NCBI GenBank assembly: GCA_027257055.1
Contig: JAPVLO010000570.1
Coordinates: 1,502,001 to 1,566,000, forward strand
Origin: Cephalopachus bancanus
Taxonomy: Eukaryota; Chordata; Mammalia; Primates; Tarsiidae
DNA length: 64,000 nt
Direction: 5' to 3'
Positions 1 to 12,151 of the stretch are shown here, in pieces. The notes under the pieces were generated by a model. That model saw nothing but the letters and a program-made list of their open reading frames with translations, was not told the DNA's origin and ran no database searches. How positions within the stretch are numbered: position 1 is the stretch's first letter; each line of letters begins with the position of its first letter. Position numbers and translations under genes: made by a program.

Positions 1-3000
1 GGCTGTGAATGACAAACCTTCACCTACCAGCAGCACAACCTTTGTACTTAGACTCAAGTTCAAAGAGCAGAATCTCTACCCCTCTGCACACTGGCTTAGC
101 TGTGGCTGCTACCAGGAGCTGCAAAGAGTATGCTATAGAGCCTAAAATGAGTCTGCAAAAACTCCTGACATCAATTCCAGCCCAACCAGCTGCAGGGCCT
201 CTGTATTCTAGCATGCACTCTGAATATAGTCTTCCTTTGAAAATTTCTGTAACAGCTGCTGACACCAAGAGCTGAAATAAACATGCCCCAAAGCCTGAGA
301 GCTGCCTGCAAAGAAATGCTGATAGTAACCTGCTCACACCAACAGCAGTTTTGTCCCTTCAAAAACAACACCACAGGTCATCCACCATAGCCTGCAGCCC
401 TGCAAACCACCAGGGACCTGCAGTTAAGCCCATCTAGTCTGGCACTAGATTCCTAGTGCCTAAGCATGTAACCCAGGGACCTGAGGATCATTCCATCTAT
501 TGCACCACCTCTGGCATTTGTGAAATTCCCTGGAAGTTCTGAAAACATACCCAACTGGCCTGTTGTCAATACCACCAATGACACCCACTTACATTTGACA
601 ACTGGATACCTGGAAACTGGCCTGACAAATCCAATCAGCCACCACTAACATTAGTGAGTGACATCTTAAGTCCCAAGGAATTTTCCACTACCACTACTAC
701 TATCATCATCCATGCCACACATGTTGCCAGAGACTTGAGAACCTACTCACTTCTCTGGCCTAACTCTGCCACAACCAAGACCTAAGCAAGTTGCCTGGAG
801 GCCATAGAACTGGTCCACCTGGACCTGATAAAATGGAAGTCTACATATACAACCCAGGGGCCCAAGGACAGGCAAGCTCAGCCCACTGCTGCTACTACCA
901 AGGCCTTAGGACTGGCCCAGCTGAAATCCTTATCACTAAAATAATATCACAACAGCCTCTATCAACAAGCACAGCAAAGTAATTGAGGAAATTACAGTCA
1001 TAACTGATGCTGTTCAGTATTTCCCAGAAAAGCAAGAACAGGAAATTTATCACTGTTGTACTGGTCCTACAAGAAATGCTTAAGGTACTTCTGCATCTTA
1101 AAGGTAAACATTTAATATTATAAAAATACACAAAAGTATAAGACTAACTGATAAAAGCAAACATATAAATGAGAAAGAGAATAGTCTCAAACATCACCAA
1201 TACAGAAAACTACCAAAACACAGTCAAAAATAAAAATAAAGGAACAAGGGACATAAAAATAACACAAAAAAATTAAAAATGAACAATGTCTCACATATCA
1301 ACAATAACTTTGAATGTAAACTGATTAAATTCTCCACTTAAAAGATATAGACTCACTGAATAGATTTTAAAAAAACATGATTCAACCCAGTGTTGCTTCA
1401 AAGAAGCTCACTTTGAGAATGGAATAAATGCACACTCAAAAGCCATAGAATGATAAATTGGATAAAATATCATTAGGCAACAATATATTGTCTTCAAGAG
1501 ACTCACCTTACATGAAAGAACACTCACAAACTCAAAAAAGAGAATGAGAAACAAATTTCCAGCTAATGGAACACAAAACAAATCAGGAGTTGTGAACTTA
1601 ATGTCAGGCAAAATACTCTCTAAGCTTTCAAAAATTTAAAAAACAGAGGTTACTACGTAATGATAAAAGGTTCAATCCATCACCAAGAAGGATTCATCCT
1701 AAGCATACATGCATACAACATAGGAATAACAACTTTCATAAAGCAGCTTCTACGTAAACCAAAAAAAGATATTGACTCTAACACTATAATAGCTGGGGAT
1801 TTAAACACCCCACTAAAAACCCTAGACTGATCATCAAGACAAAAAGTCAACAAGGACATTCAAAACTGTAATGTGATGCTTGAACTAATGGACTTAATTG
1901 ATACCTACAGAATACTCCACCACACAACCACAGAATATACATTCTACTCACTGCCACATGGAACTTACTCTAAGATTGACCACATCCTCACCCATAAATC
2001 AAGAATAAACAAATTCCGTAAGACTGAATTTCTGCCATGCACCTTATCAGAAAACAGTACAATAAAAATAAATATAAACACCAACAAAATTCCCCCAAAA
2101 ACCCACAAAGACATGGACACAAAACACCATGATGCCAAACAACTCCTGGGTCAACACTGAAATCAAAACAAAGATTAAAAGATACCTGGAAAGAAATGAA
2201 AAGGAAGGAATATCGTACCAAAATCTCTGGGATGCCATGAAGTACTAAGAGGGGAATTCATACCTCTATGAGTACATATGCAGAAAATGGAAAGATCACA
2301 AGGTAGAACCCAACAAATCACCTAAGGAAGCTGAAAAAGCAAGACCACCAAAACCCTAACTTTAGCAGAAGAATCCAGATCACCAAAATAAAAACCCAAA
2401 TTCGGACTTAGAAGACAAAATCATAACACAAAAAATCAATGAAACCGAAAGTTGTTTTTTGTAGCTAGAAATGACTAAGAGAAAAAGCCCAAATAAACAC
2501 AATCAGAAATAAAGGATCAAGTCAAAACTGACCCCAAAGAAATACTACATACACCTGTATGAAAACAAACTCAAAAACCTAAATGAAATGGAGGACTTTC
2601 TGGCATCACACCACCTCCTCAGGTTGAACAAAGAAGAAATTGAGAACTTAGAAAGACAAGTATCAGTCCAGGAAATTGACTGTCATAAGAAAACTACCTA
2701 CAAAAAGAAGCCCTTGACCAGCTGGCTTTCCAGCAGAATTCTACAAAACATAAAAGGAGCTGATACCAATACTACTGAAAGTATTTTAGGCACTTGAGAA
2801 ATATGGAACTCTCCCCAAACCTTTTTATGAAGCTAACATCACATTGATACCTAAACCAAGTAAAGATCCAACAAAGAAAGAGAACTATGATGAACATAGA
2901 TGCTAAAATTCTCAACAAGATACTAGCAAATTGGATCCAACAACACACCTCAAAAACCATCCACCATGACCAAGTAGGCTTCATCTCCTGGATACAGGGT

Positions 3001-4158
3001 TGGTTTTACATCTACAAACCACAAGCATAATTAAATACATCAACAGATGTAAAAACAAAAACCACACGATTATATCATTAGATGTGAAAGAAACTTTTGA
3101 TAAAACCCAGCACCCATTTTCAAAAAAACTCTCAAACATCAAGGCATGGATGGAACATACCTCAGAATAGTGAAAGAAATCTATGAGAAACTCAGTCAAC
3201 ATATTGCTAAACAGAAAGAAATTGGAACCACTTCTCCCTGATACCTGGAACAAGACAAGGAAGCCCACTCTCTTCCCTCCTGTTCAACATTGTATTGGAA
3301 GTCCTAGCTAGAGGAACCAAACAAGAGAAAGAAATCAGGGGTATCCAAATAAAAAAGGAGGAAGTTGAGTTACCCCTCTTTGCATAGGACATGATTCTAT
3401 ACCTCAAAAACCCAAGAGAATCTGTTCAAAAACCTCCTTGCACTGATAAAGGACTTTGGCAATGTCTTGGGTTATAAAATAAATGTGCAAAAGTCAGTCA
3501 CATTCATATACACCAACAATAAACAAAAAGAAACTCAAATAAAAAACACGATCCCATTCACAATAGTCACAAAAAAGTGAAATACATTGGTATCTTCCTA
3601 ACCAGAGAAGTGAAAGATCTTTACAATGAAGACTACAAAACACTGCTCAAAGAAATCAAAGATAACACAAGCAAATAGAAAAATATTCCGTGCACTTGGA
3701 TTAGAAGAACCAACATTGTTAAGATGTCCATCCTACCCAAAGCAATCTGCAAATTTAGCACAATGCCCATTAAATTAACAGCAGCATTCTTCTCAGACCT
3801 GAATATGACAATACAGGAATTCATATGGAAACACAAATGAACATGAATAGCTAAAACAGTCCTCGGCAATAAAAAAAAAGGGGGGGGGAGAGACATCACG
3901 CTCCCTGACTTTAAGCTTTATTATAAAACTACAATAATCAAAATAGCCTGGTATTGGTACAGGAACAGACATAAACACTATTGGAACAGGATAGACATTT
4001 CAGAAGCAAAACCTCAATTTCTCAATCAACTCATCTTTGACAAAGCCTCCACCAACAAGCACTGGGGAGAGGAGAACCTATGTTCCATGTTTTTGCTATT
4101 CCCATCATGGTGCTGAGAAAACTGGCTGACCACATGCAGAAGATTAAAACAAGACCCC
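1..4158 (+). mobile_element. LINE-1, 3'-truncated by provirus
   Basis: The stretch reads as an L1 in plus orientation. About the first 1.1 kb is a CCA/CTG-rich 5' region like that of older mammalian L1s, followed by an A-rich ORF1/ORF2 junction and then ORF2. The other L1s in this window carry the same ORF2 blocks. L1 sequence stops exactly at 4158, where the class II LTR begins, in the part of ORF2 that in the copy at 36053-39750 continues for about another 1.1 kb. The 5' end probably lies before the window. Confidence 0.85.
1279..4158 (+). pseudogene. L1 ORF2 remnant (endonuclease-reverse transcriptase)
   Basis: ORF2 encodes the L1 endonuclease and reverse transcriptase, which nick the target and copy L1 RNA there. 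Pieces are recognisable in several frames. The endonuclease part at 1873-2160 has a readable SKIDHILTHK-type block, a middle section lies at 2588-2797, and reverse-transcriptase sequence runs from about 2880 to 3500. The catalytic FADD box near 3380 is broken by a stop codon in place of the first Asp. Multiple frameshifts and stops are present, so no protein is expected. The C-terminal cysteine-rich part is missing because of the LTR at 4159. Confidence 0.8.
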
Positions 4159-4600
4159 TGGCAGTCTCTGGGACTGGGGACCTGAAGGCACAGGAGAATG
4201 AGAGAGACAGACAAAGAAAAGCGAGGCACAGGAGACCAGGGAACTGAACTCTAAGGCCCCAAACTTTATTTCTGCTCATCTCTTATACATGAAAAAAGTA
4301 GGCTACATACAAAAATGACTCGCAATGTGTGCTGGTACAAAGCAGTTTTTCACTTAAGATTGTTGTTTGTACTTCTAAACTATTATGCTTCTTGGTTAAT
4401 GAGGAACAGTTCCTGTTTATCTTATCGGCTGAGTTCCCGGGGAAGCAAGGTGTTCTACCAATGATTCACTCGCAGAGCTTCCAGTCACACAGGTTCCTTT
4501 GAGGTTACTTTAAACCTCTTATGCCATGAGCTTTCTCAAATGGCCAGAATCACTGCATGCTGTCAAACTCATGCAGAATGGTCAGGGAACTTTTCCAACC
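4159..4600 (-). repeat. 3' LTR of class II provirus
   Basis: About 442 bp aligning throughout with 11712-12151. In element orientation it ends in a CA dinucleotide (TG at 4159-4160 on the plus strand). The first base of the U3 start is changed compared with the other LTR. A TATA-like GTATAAG and an AATAAAG polyadenylation signal lie about 20 bp apart near 4265-4295. Confidence 0.92.
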
Positions 4601-4616
4601 TCTCCCCCTTTTTTTA
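4601..4616 (-). other. Polypurine tract of class II provirus
   Basis: On the minus strand this is a run of A then G (AAAAAAAGGGGGAGA) abutting the U3 end of the 3' LTR. Plus-strand DNA synthesis is primed at such tracts in retroviruses. Position and composition both fit. Confidence 0.85.
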
Positions 4617-4676
4617 TTTTTTAAAACAAATAGCTGTAGCCGTAATTCGATTTTGGAACTGTTGGTGACTTCATCA

Positions 4677-6700
4677 TCATTGCAAGATGCAGTATCCTAT
4701 AAAGGATACACAAAGACAAATAAGTAAAGCAGTGGATGCAGACCCTAGGCTACCAGTTAAGCTTTGCCACCATCCTTGGGGATCTAAACCCTGTAAAGCA
4801 TCTACTATACCCTTAGTCATATCCTGGAAAGGAACTCCAGGTGAATGTATGCTGAAAATATCAAAAACCTCTTTTAGTAGTTTAATGTCCAAGGAAAGAT
4901 TACCACACAAATCTTGTAAATGGAATTTGATCTGATCCCAAGTATGTAAGATAGCATTATACTTAGCATGAGTAATACAATATTGTATGGTATTCCAGTC
5001 ACATTTTAAATATGCTTGTCTCTGTAATTCTATCACTTGATCACCCAGCCATTTGACTGCCTGCTGGAGCTCGCCTACTTTGGCTTCTAACTCCTGATCC
5101 AATTGAGTTTTAGTACTCCACAGTTTATGGGACTCCTTTTGCCAATTATCAACAAAATCATGGGTTTGAATAGCTGTTTTTAGGGTCATGCCAGCTGTAA
5201 CAGCTGTAGTCACTATAGCAATAAGACCAATAATGGCGGCTATAAGCCATCCTATGAATCATCAGGAGTGAGCCAACCAGGCATCAAATACTTGAGTTAA
5301 CAACCTGTCATGGGTCCCTCTTCCCAGGGATGGGTGAGGTTTACTGGAAGCCAAATACTACATCTTGCTTTTAATACCAGGATGATTTGAAGGGTGCAAT
5401 TAATAGGGATGAAGAATTAAGACAGGTATACAATCGACAATTATAACATTCAACACTCCTTAGTGATTGATTAACAAACACAGTGCCAATGGCCAAAACA
5501 TGAGGTAAGCACACACAAGCTTGTGTCCAGAAGGTGGCATTATAGTGAATGGTATAATTACTCATAGATTGTTTGTTGCCATAGAACTGTCCAGACCATA
5601 TAGAAATAACATCCATAGCTGTGGGTAACTTCCATAAACCCCACTATTCTGGGTCATCTGTTGAATCAGCTTTTCCTTATAATGGAGGGCAAGGCAGAGA
5701 CAGCCCTCCATTGTGCCAGACCACGAGTCCATGGGAGTGAATATGCTACATGGTGGAGTTGGTGCCGTTCCATGAAACCATAGTAATGTAATCACAAAAG
5801 GTGGCATTAATATCTTCTGAACAATTGTTCAAACATTTTCCATGAGGACCCCAGTCTACTAGGTGCTGTGTTCCTAAAGAAAGCAGCTTTCCTTGAGCTC
5901 CCCTACATTTAGACCAATGGGTTGGAGCAAATTCATAATGCTTATAACTAATGGAAGTGCAGATAGCATCATATGGTTTTCCCGCTGTGGAGGTTGAGTT
6001 ATGTTCAGTAATATTAAAGATTAAAGCAGTCATTAGTCCCATGAGTTCTTGGGTGGTCTTTTGAAGTGGTAGTACATGAGCCCACATCTGGTGTTGGACT
6101 GGTAAAAAACACAGTTCCCCTGCCCCAATACATATAGGGAAGATATCATATCCTAGAGAAATATTGAATTGTGTCCCTTCTTCTGATGGATGTGTGGGCC
6201 CTTCAGGGGACCACGGGGAGGAGTGTGTATTGAATAGTTTGTAAATACAGAGGGGGCAGACTCCTTCCAGTCCACCAGTCAAAGTAATGGGGGACGAGGA
6301 ATATACACCCAATAAATGTAATGATTCGCACTTTCAGCCAATGCACATACCACCACTGCCATCATGGCCAGGAAAAGATTTTCCGAAGATTTGGTAGACT
6401 TGTGGTAATCAGGACCCATTCAGTCTTTTGAGTAAGATGTTTAATCTGCCCCCAAGTTGGTGGTTGTGTTGGTGGGGTCCTCTTCCATCGGGGTAATTTC
6501 AATGTCAATGCTGCACATCTTGTGTGTTGGAGGCATCGGTTGTTCAGTACTCGGAGGGGATGTTTTCATTCCCTCCTGCTGCAACAGTTTAATCATGGCT
6601 GGACTGCCAGATCTGGATGATGCACCGAAGTGGTACCATTGGGTTACCAGATCCATCTGTAATGATACCAGTGTAACCCTTTCCATTGACTATCATAATA
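4677..6700 (-). pseudogene. Class II provirus env remnant
   Basis: Env is the surface and transmembrane glycoprotein of the retrovirus. The transmembrane subunit survives as a 178-codon open frame at 4677-5213. It shows a long heptad-like helical stretch, a CDWNTIQYC cysteine pair near the middle and a hydrophobic C-terminal segment that would span a membrane. The surface subunit is split among frames at 5371-5616, 5562-5807 and 5746-6312, the last with several N-X-S/T sites. The N-terminal leader part lies at about 6441-6700. Frameshifts and stops separate the parts, so no complete Env can be made. It sits just before the polypurine tract and 3' LTR, as expected. Assignment to class II Env rests on the transmembrane part and the context. 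Confidence 0.82.
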
Positions 6701-6817
6701 CCAGGTTTCCATTCCAAGTCAGTGGGTTGCTGGAACCATATAGGCTCTTGCAGGTGAGGAGCTGTTGTTCTTGAAGATGTTTGTGAGCTCTAGTATAGGG
6801 ATCAGCATGTGGTAAAC

Positions 6818-9260
6818 TCAAAAAATTGAGGGTAAATAAGGCCAGGGATAAGACATCATTAATGTCCCATAGACTATGCACTCCCCATTTTTTATTTTTA
6901 GAAGTTTAGTGAGTTGTAATTTTAAAGTTCTATTAGCTTGTTTGACAATCGCTTGTCCTTGTGAGTTATAAGGAATACCAAAGACATGGCATATTTGCCA
7001 ATCATTGCAGAATGCCTGAAGCATTTTACCACTATATGCAGGGCCATTATCTGTCTTTAAAGTTGTGGGGAGATCCATGACAGGAAAACATGAGAGAAGG
7101 TGAGGTGGGAGATTACCTGGGAGGCACATTCTCCTGTATGAACAGTGGCCCAAGAGAATCCTGAAAAAGTATCAACAGAGACATGGAGAAAAGAATAACA
7201 GCAAAAAGAAGGAAAATGGGTAACATCAACCTGCCAAATGGCATTAGAAGATGTCCTTGAGGAATGCTGCCTGCAGGGACACTGTGCAAGTGCAACTGTT
7301 GGCAAGTCGTACAGGAGCGTACAATTTCTCTGGCCTGTGTAAGAGGAACGTGGTAACGAGTGGGAAGGCGGTTAGCATTAGTGTGCAATTGTGCATGTTC
7401 ATCCATAGAAGAAAAAATCAGTTGGATGAGATAATCAGCCTGAGCATTTCCAGCAGATAACAGACCTGGCAGGTTGCTGTGAGAACGAATATGTGTAATA
7501 AAGACAGAAGTGTGAGCTCGAAGAGTATCCTGTAAGGTAAATAATAAGGGGGCTACTGCATGATGTGAGGATGAAATATGTACAGTTTCCAGGAGAGGTA
7601 AGAGAGAAACAACATAGGCGAATCTGAAACAATGTTAAGAGCTGAAGTATACAAAGTAAGTAAATTCAATACAGCATAAATTTCCACCTGTTGAGCAGAA
7701 GTATAAGAAGTAACAGATGTTTCCTTCATATCAGGCCCCCAGATGCTTGCTGGTTCCCTGATGAAGAACCACCAATGAAATATGTAGGTGCAGAAACAAT
7801 AGGGTTAGCAACCACTATATGACTGACTACCCAAGAGGTCCGTTTCAAAAAATCCCATAATTTTCCCACTGGGTAATGACAACCTATGGAACCATAAAAA
7901 TCAGTGAAATCTACCTACAAAAGATAAGACAGAGGGAATAAGGAGCTAAAATCAGTGGAGGATATTGGAAGGACAATAAGGGAAGGGTCACTGCCAAAGA
8001 CCTGAATACATCTGGTATGGCCACGAAGGATCAAATCTGCTATTAAATTCAAATAAGGAGTTACAGTCCATGAAGGTTTATGCTGGTGTGAAATTCATTC
8101 AAGGGGTTTCTCCTGTTGTGCAAGTATACCAGTAGGAGAATGAGGAGTGAATAAAATAAGCAGCAAAACAGGCAGAGTGGGATCAAGCGTGTAAGGAAAG
8201 TATCTTTAAGACATTATTCTACATATTGTAACTCAGCTTCTGGGGCAACAGTTAGTTCATGGGGAGAACCAAGTGAAGGGTCTCCTTGAAGTAAATTTAA
8301 AAGATTAGTAAGCTAATATGTAGGAATTCCTAACATTGGATGAGTCCAATTAATATCCCCCAATAGTCATTGAAAATCATTGAGTGTCTTAAGGGGAATC
8401 TCTGCATATCTGCATGGATTGAGGTTTAACAGTAGTGAGATCCACTATCATTCCAAGATACAGCACAGGTGTAGTAGTTTGTATTTTACATGGGGCAATG
8501 ACAAGTCCTGCTTTAGATAATGCCTCCTGCATGGAAGCAAATAATAATTGTAGGTCCAATTCACGAGGTAAAGAAAGAAGGATATCATCTATGTAATGTA
8601 TAATATAAGCAGAAGGGTATTGAGAGTGAACGGATTGTAAAATGGCTCCTACATAAAATTGACACATAGTTAGGGAGTTTGTCATTCCTTGAGGAAGGAC
8701 TTTCCATTGATAACGTTCCATGAGGGCAGCATTATTGATAGATGGAACTGAAAAGGCGAAGTATTCCTTATCTGCCTCATGAAGGGGAATGGTATAAAAA
8801 CAATCTTGAAGATCAAGTACAATTAAAGGCCAATCTTTACGGATGGCAGAAGGGAGATGCAGGTCAGGCTGAAGTGCACCCATGGGTTGCATAACAGCAT
8901 TAACCCCTCAGAGATCAATAAGTAACCTCCATTTTCCAGATTTTTCCTTAATCACAAAAACCGGGGAATTCCATGGAGATTGAGAGGGTTCAATATGCCC
9001 CTGTTGTAATTGTTGCTGGTACTAGATCGCATAAAGCCACTAATTTTTCCATAGGCAAGGGCCACTGAGGAGTCCATACGGGAATGGTGGTCTTCCATGT
9101 TGTTTTAAGAAAGAGTGGCTTGTCCTTAGTGGCCTCTACAAAAAAGGGTAACCATTACCAATTCAGGAAAATTTTGGTTTCACAGGGAAAATGTCTCCCT
9201 GTTCATTCTGACCTAGTTCTCTCCTGAAAGTGTAATTCATTTTAGCAAGCATGTTGCAAA
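6818..9260 (-). pseudogene. Class II provirus pol remnant (RT, RNase H, integrase)
   Basis: Pol copies viral RNA into DNA and integrates it. Reverse transcriptase is clearest at 8389-8892, a 167-codon frame with DLQDCFYTIPLH, a VLPQGM block and the YIDD catalytic box. RNase H sequence follows at about 7440-8380 in shifted frames. Integrase has its zinc-binding region with CTTC (7113-7406), a WQVDVTH block carrying the first catalytic Asp (7057-7305) and TDNGPAYSG with the second (6818-7153). Where the catalytic Glu is expected the frame reads IVKQAN, so Lys replaces Glu. At least four frameshifts or stops break the gene. The YIDD box and the gene order support a class II affiliation. Confidence 0.87.
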
Positions 9261-9284
9261 CTACATGAGAAGGAGGAGGGATGA

Positions 9285-9725
9285 TCATTTCTGCTCCCCA
9301 CTGTTGAAGTAAATCTCGCCCCAAAGATTTATGGGGGTATCAAGAACATAAGGTTGGACAGTGCCCATATGAGCATCTGGTCCCTCACATTTCAAAATTT
9401 GGGCACTTTGTTTAATAGTTGGAGACTCAACCATACCGACTCCCTCAATAGTGCAAAAGGAACCATTTAGGGGCTGAAAATAAGGCCAATGCTTTAAAGA
9501 AATAACATTAATATCTGCTCCCGAATCTACCAAACCATCAAACTTCTTTCCATTTATAGTGATAGTTAAAGTAGGACTGCATTTTGTTGAATGATAGTAG
9601 CCCATTTTACCATCAATGGGTCTGTGCTGCCAAACCCTCCTGTACAAGGGTGGTTGGAAGTACCAATAGAAATATAAGGTAACAGTAATATCTGAGCTAT
9701 GCAATCTCCCAGGTGAGAAGTCCAT
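9285..9725 (-). pseudogene. Class II provirus protease (pro) remnant
   Basis: A retroviral aspartic protease works as a dimer to cut the Gag and Pol precursors. The 146-codon frame contains GLVDSGADINVIS, the flap-side active-site motif with Asp-Ser-Gly instead of the commoner Asp-Thr-Gly, followed by an ISLKHWP segment. The gene lies between the dUTPase (upstream) and reverse transcriptase (downstream), the betaretroviral order. It overlaps the end of the NC-dUTPase frame by about 160 bp in a different frame, which fits either a gag-pro frameshift arrangement or a later indel. Whether the domain alone is intact was not established. Confidence 0.78.
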
Positions 9726-10375
9726 GGGATGGGAGTCTGCATAACTACCTGGATTTCCCCTGCATAGTCTGCATCAATAACACCAAGAATCACTTGCAAT
9801 CCTTTAAGATTCAAACTGAAGAGCCCTAGAATAAGGACTACTGTATTGGGGGGCAAAGGTTCATATCTTTGCATAGGAATTTTAATTTGGCCCAATCCAG
9901 GGTGTATATTAATAGTATAAGGGACTGAGAGATCTACTGCAGTGCTCCTCATGGTGGCAGGACTGAGTGATAAGACTGAGGGTCGGTTGGTGAGGCAACA
10001 AGGGGGAATGTGGTTTGAGTTGGCCAATTTCCCTGCCCCTGATTGTTGAAAGGGGCTTATTGTTGAAAGGGGCTTGGCGCGGGCCCTCATCACATTTCCT
10101 GACAAGGAGTTGCTATCTCTGTTAAATTTGGAATGACAGTTCTTGGCCCAATGACTTCCTTTTTTACATTTGGGGCAAAGTCCTGGAGCACACTTAGTGT
10201 TTGTTTTAAATGGAACTGTAGACTTTTGAGGTTGGAAAGTACATTCCTTCTTTAAATGTCCTGATTTACCACAATTAAAACATCTCATATATGTTTTCCT
10301 TTGCAGGGCATACGTTTCAGCAGCCCCTATCTGAGCCTTATGGGATATAGAGTCAACATTGTGGCAGAGCCACAA
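9566..10375 (-). pseudogene. Class II provirus nucleocapsid zinc knuckles fused in frame to dUTPase
   Basis: A 269-codon open frame. Residues 32-45 (CFNCGKSGHLKKEC) and 67-80 (CPKCKKGSHWAKNC) are two CCHC zinc knuckles of the Gag nucleocapsid, which binds genomic RNA. From about residue 125 the frame continues into a trimeric dUTPase, which hydrolyses dUTP to dUMP. Visible blocks are AVDLSVPY, VIDADYAGEIQVV (substrate-loop type) and the C-terminal GGFGSTD. In betaretroviruses these parts are normally joined through a ribosomal frameshift; here they share one frame. The N-terminal part of this reading frame has lost its upstream capsid connection. Domain identity is secure, functionality is not. 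Confidence 0.83.
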
Positions 10376-11611
10376 ATAATCAGGTATGCCTCCAGTCTCC
10401 TGATGTGGGCAGATGGCAGCCTGACAATCCCTATTTGCATTTTCAAAAGCCTATTGTCTTAATAAAGCATCAACAGCAGGTCGACTATGGACCTGTCTTT
10501 CTAATGATGTTTCTAGTATTGAATTAAAATCAAGGTATGGCTCATTAGCATTGAACATTGAAAAATTTTTGAAGAACTCTGATCAACTTCCCCAGAAGGG
10601 GATACCCTTCGCCAGGCAGCTATACTTATTTCCTTTACTTGAACTGTTCCTGCTGGGGGAGTATTAGCAACCTGGTAATCAACATCAGCAAAAATACCTG
10701 ACCCAGTCAACATCTTAAAAGGAATGTGCCCCAATAAATTATTAGCCTGATTACTGCAGACTTTCAAATGTGCAGCTTCTGAAAGCCACATTTTCCATTG
10801 TAAATAATCAGTTGCTTTTAGGCAGGACCTAGCCACTAGATTAAAATAATGAAGAATCCACTCAGCCTAAGAGGCACAGGCAGTCAATATTTCAATAGTA
10901 TAAGGTACAGTGGGTCCATACAAATGACAAGCCTTTTTTAAGTCCTTCAAAGAATTGAGTTCTAATCCATCATATCACAGGGGTTGTCCAATCAATAGGA
11001 AAGGTAAAGAACCAGTCGGCCCCTCCATGTTTTTTAAGAGCCTTCTCTAGTAGTATGAGTGACATTTTATCAAATTTGTGATGTAAAGAAAATACTGACA
11101 ATTCTCCATCACGGTATTCATGAGGTTCAAGTTTGTCGGCAGTCTCATTATCCTCTGGTGGGGGCGGAGGCGCCAACAGGGTGATTATCTCATTAATTAG
11201 CCCCGTTTTAGTAACAGGAAACATTAGCTCACCTTCCTTTTTAGCCTATTCTATTAACTCCTCATCTATTTCATATTCATGAATAGATTTGTGTAGTCTC
11301 CTCCATGATCTTTTGTCTGTTGATGGGAGAAATTCTCTGAACAGAGGTCATAACTGCTCTAATCAGTGTCCATATAGGTCAAAAATAATTAGGGATGCTC
11401 TCCCCCGTCTCATGGCCTTTTGGACATTTTCTTTGACCTTTATCCAAGTTTCTTCATCTAAAGTCCCTCTGTCTGGAAACCAAGGGTTGTATTCCACTAC
11501 TATTTGTAAACACTTATCTATTCTATCATGAGACACTCGGGCTCCATATTCTTTTAACAAATGGTATAGTAAGCCAGAAAAAGAAACAGTGCAAGAACAA
11601 GCTTGCCCCAT
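10376..11611 (-). pseudogene. Class II provirus gag remnant (matrix-capsid)
   Basis: Gag forms the virion shell. The start at 11611 gives MGQ, with Gly2 available for N-myristoylation as in most retroviral matrix proteins, and the matrix frame runs to 11363 (82 codons). A second piece at 10970-11224 has a proline-rich LAPPPPPED stretch and leads towards capsid. Capsid-like sequence with tryptophan-rich helices lies at 10513-10836. The pieces are in different frames with stops between them. The start is chosen because it is about 80 bp downstream of the primer site and just after a splice-donor-like sequence, the usual layout. Confidence 0.78.
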
Positions 11612-11632
11612 AACCCTGTCATAGAATGCCCT

Positions 11633-11642
11633 ACTTACCTCC
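11633..11642 (-). promoter_or_regulatory. Putative major splice donor of class II provirus
   Basis: On the minus strand the sequence contains GGTAAG between the primer site and the gag start, where simple retroviruses place the donor used to make env mRNA. Only the motif and its position support this. Confidence 0.45.
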
Positions 11643-11691
11643 TTCAGTAGGGTGCTTTCATGTGCTGCAAAACCCCTCGGGGGTCTTTCAG

Positions 11692-11709
11692 GTCCCTGTT
11701 CGGGTGCTA
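11692..11709 (-). other. Primer binding site, tRNA-Lys3 type
   Basis: Two bases inside the 5' LTR the minus strand reads TAGCACCCGAACAGGGAC. It matches the complement of the 3' end of tRNA-Lys(UUU) at 16 of 18 positions; both mismatches are G-to-A changes. This priming tRNA is the one used by MMTV and by lentiviruses. Many HERV-K(HML-2) elements use the other lysine tRNA instead. Confidence 0.85.
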
Positions 11710-11711
11710 CT

Positions 11712-12151
11712 TGTCAGTCTCTGGGACTGGGAACCTGAAGGCACAGTGACATGAGAGAGACAGCCAACGAAAAGCAAGGCACAGGGGACCAAGGAGCTGA
11801 ACTCCAAGGCACCCAAGCTTTATTTCTGCTCATCTTTTATACATGAAAAAGCAGGTTACACACAAAAATGACTCACAATATGTGCTGGTGCAAAACAGGT
11901 TTTTACTTGAGATTGTTCTTTGTACTTCTAAACTATTATACTTCTTGGTTAATGCGGAACAGTTCCTGTTTATCTTATCGGCTGAGTTCCCAGGGAAGCA
12001 AGGTGTTCTACTAATGATTTACTGGCAGTTCCCAGTCACACTGGTTCCTTTGAGGTTACTTTTAACCTCTTATGCCATGAGCTTTCTCAAATGGTCAGAA
12101 TCACTGCGTCCTGTCAAACTCATGCAGAATGGTCAGGGAACTTTTCCAACA
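11712..12151 (-). repeat. 5' LTR of class II provirus
   Basis: 440 bp bounded by TG and CA, paired with 4159-4600. On the minus strand it has a TATA-like element and an AATAAAG signal near 11820-11845, so it would have been the promoter. Compared with its partner it carries about 40 substitutions and small indels. Confidence 0.92.

Larger units (their letters stand above)
4159..12151 (-). mobile_element. Class II (betaretrovirus-like) endogenous retrovirus, two LTRs
   Basis: A provirus on the minus strand. In its own direction the order is 5' LTR (11712-12151), primer binding site, gag with two zinc knuckles, dUTPase, protease, reverse transcriptase, RNase H, integrase, env, polypurine tract and 3' LTR (4159-4600). 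A dUTPase upstream of protease, an MGQ myristoylation start and a tRNA-Lys-type primer site fit betaretroviruses (the ERVK/HML/MMTV-like group). The two LTRs differ at about 40 of 440 positions counted by eye, so the insertion is old. Every gene carries frameshifts or stops. No 6-bp target-site duplication is visible at the flanks. Confidence 0.93.

Noticed and set aside
1..400. Frames of 67-105 codons at the window start
   Set aside because: They fall in the L1 5' region on both strands and show no conserved features.
4677..6312. Possible functional env or domesticated syncytin-like gene
   Set aside because: The transmembrane part is open but the surface subunit is split over several frames with stops, so no full Env is encoded.
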